The notes under the pieces were generated by a model that saw nothing but the letters and a program-made list of their open reading frames with translations, did no database searches and was not told the DNA's origin. Positions 59,558 to 64,000 of a DNA stretch of 64,000 nt are shown here, piece after piece (the stretch's first letter is position 1; each line of letters opens with the position of its first letter). Origin of the DNA: an uncultured Gemmiger sp. (GTDB lineage: Bacteria > Bacillota > Clostridia > Oscillospirales > Ruminococcaceae); NCBI GenBank assembly GCA_944388135.1, contig CALXHP010000001.1:99320-163319 (forward strand). Reading direction: 5' to 3'. The position numbers were made by a program, and so were the translations under genes.

Positions 59558-60358
59558 TTACATGTACAGGACAAACTTGTCCTGATTTTTCTTAAAGACC
59601 ACGATGCCCAGCACCATGCTGACGGCAGCGCAGAGGAAGCAGACGATCACCATGGTGGCGTCCAGCCCCTGGCCCCACAGCACGCAGCGGCGGAAGGCCG
59701 TAATGTACCAGTACATGGGGTTGATATGAATGAGCCGCTGCATGATGCCGGAAAGGGTCTCGGGATCATAGAAAATGGCGCTGGCGTAGACCAGCAGGGT
59801 GCAGAACACTTCCCAGATGTGCATGATGTCCCGCACAAAGACATAGAGGGCCGACAGCAGCAGCCCGATGCCCAGGCTGAAGAAGAAAAGCATGATCAGC
59901 GGATAGAGGGCCATCCAGGCGGTGGTCCAGGTCACCGGCGTCCAGGTGATGACAAAGACGATGACCAGGGCAATGAAGCTGAAAGCACAGTTGACCAGGG
60001 CGAAGCAGCACTTCTCCATGGGGAAGATGTATTTGGGAATATAGACCTTGCGCAGCAGGGGTGCGTTTTTCAGCACGCTTTCCATGGCCATGGAGGTGGA
60101 CTCCCGGAAGAAGTTGAAGAGCAGCTGACCGATGATCAGAAAGCCTGCAAAGTTGGGGATGCCTTCCCCCCGCAGGCCTTTCATGATGGAGTCAAACACC
60201 AGGAACATGACCAGGCAGGTCAGCAGGGGGTTCAGCACGCTCCAGGCCACGCCCAGCACACTGCGGCGGTATTTCAGCTTGAAGTCCCGGGTGATCAGGT
60301 TCTGCAGCAGGTAACGGTACTTCCAGAAACTGGCAAAACTGTTTTTAAGACTTTGCAC
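59558..60358 (-). CDS. ABC transporter permease for polysaccharide export (Wzm/TagG-like)
   Basis: The 266-residue protein has six membrane segments and typical ABC-2 marks (FKLKYRRSVLGVAWSVLNPL, LLRKVYIPKYIFPMEKCCF, VFVRDIMHIWEVFCTLLVYA). With the ATPase it would flip a lipid-linked glycan across the membrane. It lies 9 bp after rfbC. Its start codon at 60358 has gtaaggagt-like sequence upstream. Confidence 0.92.
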   Translation of the reverse strand: MQSLKNSFASFWKYRYLLQNLITRDFKLKYRRSVLGVAWSVLNPLLTCLVMFLVFDSIMKGLRGEGIPNFAGFLIIGQLLFNFFRESTSMAMESVLKNAPLLRKVYIPKYIFPMEKCCFALVNCAFSFIALVIVFVITWTPVTWTTAWMALYPLIMLFFFSLGIGLLLSALYVFVRDIMHIWEVFCTLLVYASAIFYDPETLSGIMQRLIHINPMYWYITAFRRCVLWGQGLDATMVIVCFLCAAVSMVLGIVVFKKNQDKFVLYM

Positions 60359-60367
60359 GGTAACTCC

Positions 60368-60934
60368 TTAGTACTTCTCAAAGAATTCAAACTTCTGTTC
60401 CGCGAAGGGGGTATGCTCCTTGTCCTTGGCGCTGGTCTTGTGCTCGCAGCCGCAGTCCGGCCACTGGACGTTGACGGTGGGGTCATCGTAGGGGATGCCG
60501 CCCTCCGAGGTGGGGTCATACACATCGGTGCACTTGTAGCAGAATTCCGCCACATCGGAGAGTACCACAAAGCCGTGGGCAAAGCCTTCGGGGATATAGA
60601 GCATCTTTTTGTTCTCGGCCGAGAGGGTCACCCCCACCCATTTGCCGAAGGTGGCGCTGTGGGGACGGCAGTCCACCGCCACGTCAAAGACCTCGCCCAG
60701 GGTCACACGGACCAGCTTGCCCTGGGTGTGGTTCTTCTGGAAATGCAGCCCGCGCAGCACGCCCTTGGTGGAACGGCTCTGGTTGTCCTGCACGAAGGGT
60801 TTGTCGATGCCGGCGGCGGCAAAGTCGTCCATCTGGTAGGTTTCCATGAAGTAGCCCCGGTCGTCGCCAAACATCGTCGGCTCGATGATCTGCACTTCGG
60901 GGATTTCGGTCTTGATAAAGTTGAACTTGCCCAT
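60368..60934 (-). CDS. rfbC: dTDP-4-dehydrorhamnose 3,5-epimerase
   Basis: RfbC makes dTDP-4-dehydro-beta-L-rhamnose, the third step to dTDP-L-rhamnose. The 188-residue cupin has EPTMFGDDRGYFMETYQ, FVQDNQSRSTKGVLRGLHFQ (catalytic histidine H64 region) and EGFAHGFVVLSDVAEFCYKC. No rfbA, B or D is in the window, so the other steps are encoded elsewhere. It opens the surface-glycan operon, suggesting rhamnose in the product. Confidence 0.95.
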   Translation of the reverse strand: MGKFNFIKTEIPEVQIIEPTMFGDDRGYFMETYQMDDFAAAGIDKPFVQDNQSRSTKGVLRGLHFQKNHTQGKLVRVTLGEVFDVAVDCRPHSATFGKWVGVTLSAENKKMLYIPEGFAHGFVVLSDVAEFCYKCTDVYDPTSEGGIPYDDPTVNVQWPDCGCEHKTSAKDKEHTPFAEQKFEFFEKY

Positions 60935-61019
60935 GTTTTCTGGCTCCTTTACTTCCTACACCTGTTTCAGGTGGTTTGAATTTATCTTCATGAATTTGAC
61001 ACACAACGATACAGGGTAT

Positions 61020-61048
61020 ATTATACTCTATTTTCTCTGTGCGGGCAA
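61020..61048 (-). promoter_or_regulatory. Promoter of the rfbC glycan operon
   Basis: On the minus strand TTGCCC (61048-61043), 17 bp, TATAAT (61025-61020). The leader of about 80 nt shows no clear structure. Confidence 0.75.
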
Positions 61049-61105
61049 GATGGGGGCAGGCGTTTCCCGCAGTTTTTGCCGGACATGGGTGTAGAATTTT
61101 GTTAC

Positions 61106-61134
61106 TTGCCAGAACAGACCGCCTGTGGTATGAT
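61106..61134 (+). promoter_or_regulatory. Promoter of the cyclo-ligase gene
   Basis: TTGCCA (61106-61111), 17 bp, TATGAT (61129-61134). Confidence 0.7.
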
Positions 61135-61164
61135 AGCCCCGAACCGGGAAAGGAAGGGATCTCT

Positions 61165-61713
61165 ATGACCAAACGGGAAGCACGTGCCCGGGCCAAAGCG
61201 CTGCGGGCCGCCCTGGATATGGAAAAAATTGGCCGGCAGATGGCCCGGGCGCTGTTTGCCCTTCCCTGCTGGCAGCAGGCCGGCACCGTGCTGGCCTTTG
61301 CCTCCCTGCCCGATGAGCCGGATACCGCGCCCATCCTGGGGCAGGTCCTGGCCGACGGCAAACGGCTGCTGCTGCCCCGGGTCACGGGGGACGGCACCAT
61401 GGACTGGGTGGGAATTCCCGACCTGGCCCTTTTGCAGCGGGGTGCCTACGGGATTTCCGAGCCCCCCGCCGGTCTGCCGCCGGTCTGCCCGCCCGAAGAT
61501 GCCCTTGCCCTCATTCCCTGCCTGGCCGTCAGCCCCGACGGCGTGCGCCTGGGCCGGGGCGGCGGGTATTATGACCGGTTTTTGGCACATGCTAAAGGCA
61601 GCCGCCTGCTGCTCTGCCCGGAGGCGCTGGTTCTGCCCGGACTGCCCGCCGATGACTGGGACATCCGATTCACTCCCGAAGAAATTCTGACCGAGAAAGG
61701 ACTTTTACGATGA
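61165..61713 (+). CDS. 5-formyltetrahydrofolate cyclo-ligase
   Basis: The enzyme converts 5-formyl-THF with ATP to 5,10-methenyl-THF. The 182-residue protein has the conserved LRAALDME, PLPDEPDTAPIL-like region and the ATP-binding motif RLGRGGGYYDRFLAH near residue 133, each typical. ATG 61165 has aaggaaggg upstream; an in-frame extension overlaps the promoter. It overlaps the next gene by four bases. A strong family match. Confidence 0.93.
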   Translation: MTKREARARAKALRAALDMEKIGRQMARALFALPCWQQAGTVLAFASLPDEPDTAPILGQVLADGKRLLLPRVTGDGTMDWVGIPDLALLQRGAYGISEPPAGLPPVCPPEDALALIPCLAVSPDGVRLGRGGGYYDRFLAHAKGSRLLLCPEALVLPGLPADDWDIRFTPEEILTEKGLLR

Positions 61714-62354
61714 GAAAAGCACTGATTTTTGTGAGCCTGGGTCTTGCTGCGATGCTGGCCCTGACCGCCTGCGGCACCAAGAACACGCCCGCTGCCACCC
61801 CCACCCCGCTGCCCGATGACGTGCTGAACAACCCGGTAGCTTCCGATGACGGAGTAGCTTCCGACCCCAATATGGAAGTCACCCCCGAGACCGGCGCCGA
61901 GATCCCCGCCGATACCGAACTCAGCGGCATGGTGGACAAGATCTACGAAGCCTACCCGGTGGAACTGATGATGCTCACCACCAGCGCCGTGAACCTGGGC
62001 GATGAGAGCTGGTGCACCTACAACACCGGCCTGACCGCCGACCAGGCCGCTCTGGTGGACGCCGGGGTCCTGTCGGAGTCCCTTACCGGCAGCCAGGCCT
62101 ACAGTCTGGTGCTGCTGCGGGTGAAGGACAAGGCCGACGCCCAGACCATCGCCGACGCTGTCCTCAATAACATCCAGATGAACAAGTGGGTCTGCACCAT
62201 GGCCGACAAGGCCCGGGTGGCCACCTTCGGGGACAAGGTGCTTTTTGTAATGACCAACAGCGAACTCACCGACGTGGATGCCCTGATGGCCGCCGTGCCC
62301 GACGCCCTTGGTGTGACCTTCGATTACCAGAACAGCAAGGACGCTGAAATCTGA
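61710..62354 (+). CDS. DUF4358 lipoprotein
   Basis: The 214-residue protein has a lipobox LTAC (C21) and a Pro/Thr/Asp-rich linker. The C-terminal part (IYEAYPVELMMLTTSAVNLG, SLVLLRVKDKADAQTIADAV) matches the DUF4358 family of unknown function, found on the outer face of Firmicute membranes. ATG 61710 overlaps the cyclo-ligase stop, so the genes are coupled without obvious metabolic reason. Confidence 0.85.
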   Translation: MRKALIFVSLGLAAMLALTACGTKNTPAATPTPLPDDVLNNPVASDDGVASDPNMEVTPETGAEIPADTELSGMVDKIYEAYPVELMMLTTSAVNLGDESWCTYNTGLTADQAALVDAGVLSESLTGSQAYSLVLLRVKDKADAQTIADAVLNNIQMNKWVCTMADKARVATFGDKVLFVMTNSELTDVDALMAAVPDALGVTFDYQNSKDAEI

Positions 62355-62367
62355 TTGTTCCCACAGC

Positions 62368-62402
62368 AAAAGCCGCTCCGGCAGTTCCGGGGCGGCTTTT
62401 TT
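62368..62402 (+). terminator. Terminator after the DUF4358 gene
   Basis: AAAAGCCGC/GCGGCTTTT and CCGG/CCGG form a 13-bp interrupted stem with a five-base loop and a long T-run. Confidence 0.9.
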
Positions 62403-62507
62403 CATATCAAAATGTCCAAAATTATTCGTTTCACCGCCACTCTACGGTGCGTGGGTGGTAAAGCTGCGGGACACTATGCTATACTCGGGGTGAAAGGAGG
62501 GAGTTTC

Positions 62508-63113
62508 ATGGATCAAAGCAAGATCGGAAAATTCATAGCCGAATCCCGCCGCGCCCGGAACCTGACCCAGCGGCAGCTGGCGGAACAGCTGTCCATCAGC
62601 GACAAAACCGTCTCCAAATGGGAGTGCGGCAAGGGACTGCCGGAAGTTTCGCTGATGCTGCCCCTGTGCGAACTTTTGCAGATCACCGTCAATGACCTGT
62701 TGTCCGGCGAGAAGCTGGCGGAGGAAAACTACCGGGAAAAAGCGGAGGAAAATCTGATGAATCTGATGCAGGAAAATGCGGAAAACAAGGAGCGGATGGT
62801 TCTTTCGGTCATCTGCGGGGTCATTACTGTAATCGCAGTCTGCGCACTGGTGATGCTTGCCTCTTACCTGCCATTGCCTGTCTGGGTCAGGGTTGCCCTT
62901 CTGGTTCTGGCCGTTGTAACGGCGGTGGCAGGCATCGGCGCCGCCGCCCGGCTGGAGGTAAAGGCCGGGTACTATGAGTGCCCCCACTGCGGCACCCTGT
63001 TTGTGCCTACCATGGCCGCCTATGTAAAAGGGTACCATACCTTCACCCGGCGTCGGCTCACCTGCCCCGCCTGCGGCAAAACCGGTATGTGCCGTCACCG
63101 CATCACCCGCTGA
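62508..63113 (+). CDS. XRE-family regulator with two membrane segments and a C-terminal zinc ribbon
   Basis: The 201-residue protein has an HTH at about 6-60 (LTQRQLAEQLSISDKTVSKWE), a charged linker, two membrane segments (about 98-118 and 124-144) and a C-terminal domain with two CxxC pairs (CPHC and CPAC). The DNA-binding part would be on the cytoplasmic face and tethered to the membrane. No partner gene suggests a signal. ATG 62508 has aaaggagg upstream, and TGCTATACT (62478-62486 region) is an extended -10. Confidence 0.85.
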   Translation: MDQSKIGKFIAESRRARNLTQRQLAEQLSISDKTVSKWECGKGLPEVSLMLPLCELLQITVNDLLSGEKLAEENYREKAEENLMNLMQENAENKERMVLSVICGVITVIAVCALVMLASYLPLPVWVRVALLVLAVVTAVAGIGAAARLEVKAGYYECPHCGTLFVPTMAAYVKGYHTFTRRRLTCPACGKTGMCRHRITR

Positions 63114-63142
63114 GCCTCTCCCCTGCCCGGATGGCGGGACGC

Positions 63143-63178
63143 AAAAAGGCGCCGCAGCTTTCGCTGCGGCGCCTTTTG
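63143..63178. terminator. Bidirectional terminator
   Basis: AAAAGGCGCCGCAGC/GCTGCGGCGCCTTTT form a perfect 15-bp stem with a four-base loop, between convergent genes. Confidence 0.92.
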
Positions 63179-63202
63179 TTTCAGATCAACGTGATCGGGA
63201 AA

Positions 63203-64000
63203 TCAGGCCTTGGCGGCGCGGATCTCCTTGATCAGTTCGGGAACGACCTTGAACAGATCGCCGACGATGCCGTAGGTGGCAACATCGAAGATGGGTGCGC
63301 TCTCGTTCTTGTTGATGGCGATGATGGTATCGGAATCCTGCATACCGGCCACGTGCTGGATGGCACCGGAGATGCCCAGAGCCACATAGATGCGGGGATG
63401 GACGGTCTTGCCGGTCTGGCCAACCTGATGATCGCTGGACAGCCAGCCCTCATCGGTGACGGCACGGGAAGCGCCCACAACGCCGCCCAGAACGCCGGCC
63501 AGTTCCTCGGCCAGGGCGATGCCCTTGTCCACATCGGAGCTGATGCCACGGCCCACAGAAACGACCACATCGGCACCGATCAGGTCGACCATCTTCTTGG
63601 CGCTCTTCTTGATGTCGAGGATCTCCACATGGATGTCATCGGCGGTCAGAGCGGGAGCGATCTTCTCCACCACGACCTTGCCGGCACCGGCCTCGTCGAA
63701 GGCCTGGGTCTGCATAACGCCGGGACGGACGGTGGACATCTGCGGACGGAAGCGGGGGCAGATGATGGTGGCCATCAGGTGACCGCCGAAAGCGGGACGG
63801 GTCATCTTCAGGTTGGTGTTCTCTTCGAACTTGGTGTTGTCCACATCGATGTTGGAGGTGGTGCGCAGGAAGTTCTTGTACTTCTCCACGTCCACATCCA
63901 GGTGGGTGCAGTCGGCGGTCAGACCGGTGTGCAGACGGGCAGCGCAGCGGGGACCCAGGTCACGGCCCAGGTTGGTGGCGCCGATCAGCATGATCTCGGG
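63203..64000 (-). CDS. etfA: Electron transfer flavoprotein alpha subunit, C-terminal part
   Basis: The visible 265 residues enter from the right edge without a start codon. The C-terminal FAD domain is complete: VVVSVGRGISSDVDKGIALA, GASRAVTDEGWLSSDHQVGQ, then GKTVHPRIYVALGISGAIQH and IIAINKNESAPIFDVATYGI (each a family stretch). EtfA with EtfB passes electrons from acyl-CoA dehydrogenases, often in butyrate formation by gut anaerobes. The N-terminus lies beyond the window. Confidence 0.95.
   Translation of the reverse strand, partial: PEIMLIGATNLGRDLGPRCAARLHTGLTADCTHLDVDVEKYKNFLRTTSNIDVDNTKFEENTNLKMTRPAFGGHLMATIICPRFRPQMSTVRPGVMQTQAFDEAGAGKVVVEKIAPALTADDIHVEILDIKKSAKKMVDLIGADVVVSVGRGISSDVDKGIALAEELAGVLGGVVGASRAVTDEGWLSSDHQVGQTGKTVHPRIYVALGISGAIQHVAGMQDSDTIIAINKNESAPIFDVATYGIVGDLFKVVPELIKEIRAAKA

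Noticed and set aside
54784-60934. Recently acquired glycan island
   Set aside because: Composition looks like the neighbours, and no integrase, IS element or tRNA is at the borders; it reads as a normal operon.

Overview
The window is GC-rich, gene-dense chromosomal DNA from an anaerobic Firmicute. The gene set (T-box-controlled transporter, queT with a leader resembling the class III preQ1 riboswitch, Etf alpha, 2-hydroxyacyl-CoA dehydratase activase family proteins, BlaI-type regulator, DUF1292 protein, Firmicute-type 6S RNA) and codon use suggest the Faecalibacterium / Subdoligranulum / Gemmiger part of the Oscillospiraceae. This is an inference from content, not a database match. I see no insertion sequence, prophage, integrase or CRISPR array; the region reads as core or shell chromosome.

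Layout. 1-2.8 kb: 2-keto-3-deoxygluconate catabolism (IclR-type regulator, divergent KDPG aldolase with an extra VOC domain, KDG kinase). 2.8-4.5 kb: birA-bioY behind a BirA-box-like operator. 4.5-8.3 kb: ruvX-uppS, a lipoprotein cyclophilin, a DUF1292 protein, a 6S RNA and a redoxin-fold protein without peroxidatic cysteine. 8.3-13.5 kb: GNAT-cutC, a small membrane protein divergent from a LexA-like XRE/S24 repressor, a radical SAM DNA-repair pair, and an orphan BlaI regulator with three TACA-N2-TGTA boxes. 13.8-20.6 kb: serC-serA, a PLP-pathway kinase, trmL-degV, and an ACT/DUF711 pair. 20.6-26.7 kb: a carboxymuconolactone decarboxylase behind a MerR-type 19-bp-spacer promoter, a ferredoxin/Crp-Fnr pair sharing a perfect palindrome, the tsaE-tsaB-rpiB-upp operon, and rodA.

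27-37.4 kb: tRNA-Leu(CAA), the preQ1-responsive queT-HAD-EamA unit, secA, a DUF3783 protein with apbE, then a three-gene tryptophan-type ABC importer behind a T-box whose specifier (UGG) and discriminator-pairing base (C) both fit tRNA-Trp. 37.4-50 kb (minus strand): an LCP protein fused to a degenerate erythromycin-esterase-like domain with a polytopic membrane partner; the operon BMP/ParB-like protein, phosphoesterase, gpsA, Cof phosphatase, ftsW; and queH with a dehydrogenase and a PF06541 membrane protein. QueT and QueH together imply salvage of preQ1 or queuine-type precursors followed by the last step to queuosine. 50-54.7 kb: a structured intergenic region and a two-gene split form of the large activase/dehydratase protein. 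54.7-61 kb: a cell-surface polysaccharide operon (rfbC, Wzm/Wzt-type exporter, two large double-domain GT2 enzymes and an 82-residue FakA-C-like protein). 61-64 kb: 5-formyl-THF cyclo-ligase, DUF4358 lipoprotein, an XRE membrane protein and the end of etfA.

The window contains no obvious new multi-gene defence or biosynthetic system. The items most worth following are the LCP/EreA-like fusion, the cytoplasmic ParB-like/BMP fusion, two places where a terminator loop carries the next promoter's -35 box, the small structured transcript candidate near 50.13 kb, and the stand-alone FakA-C-like protein in the glycan operon.
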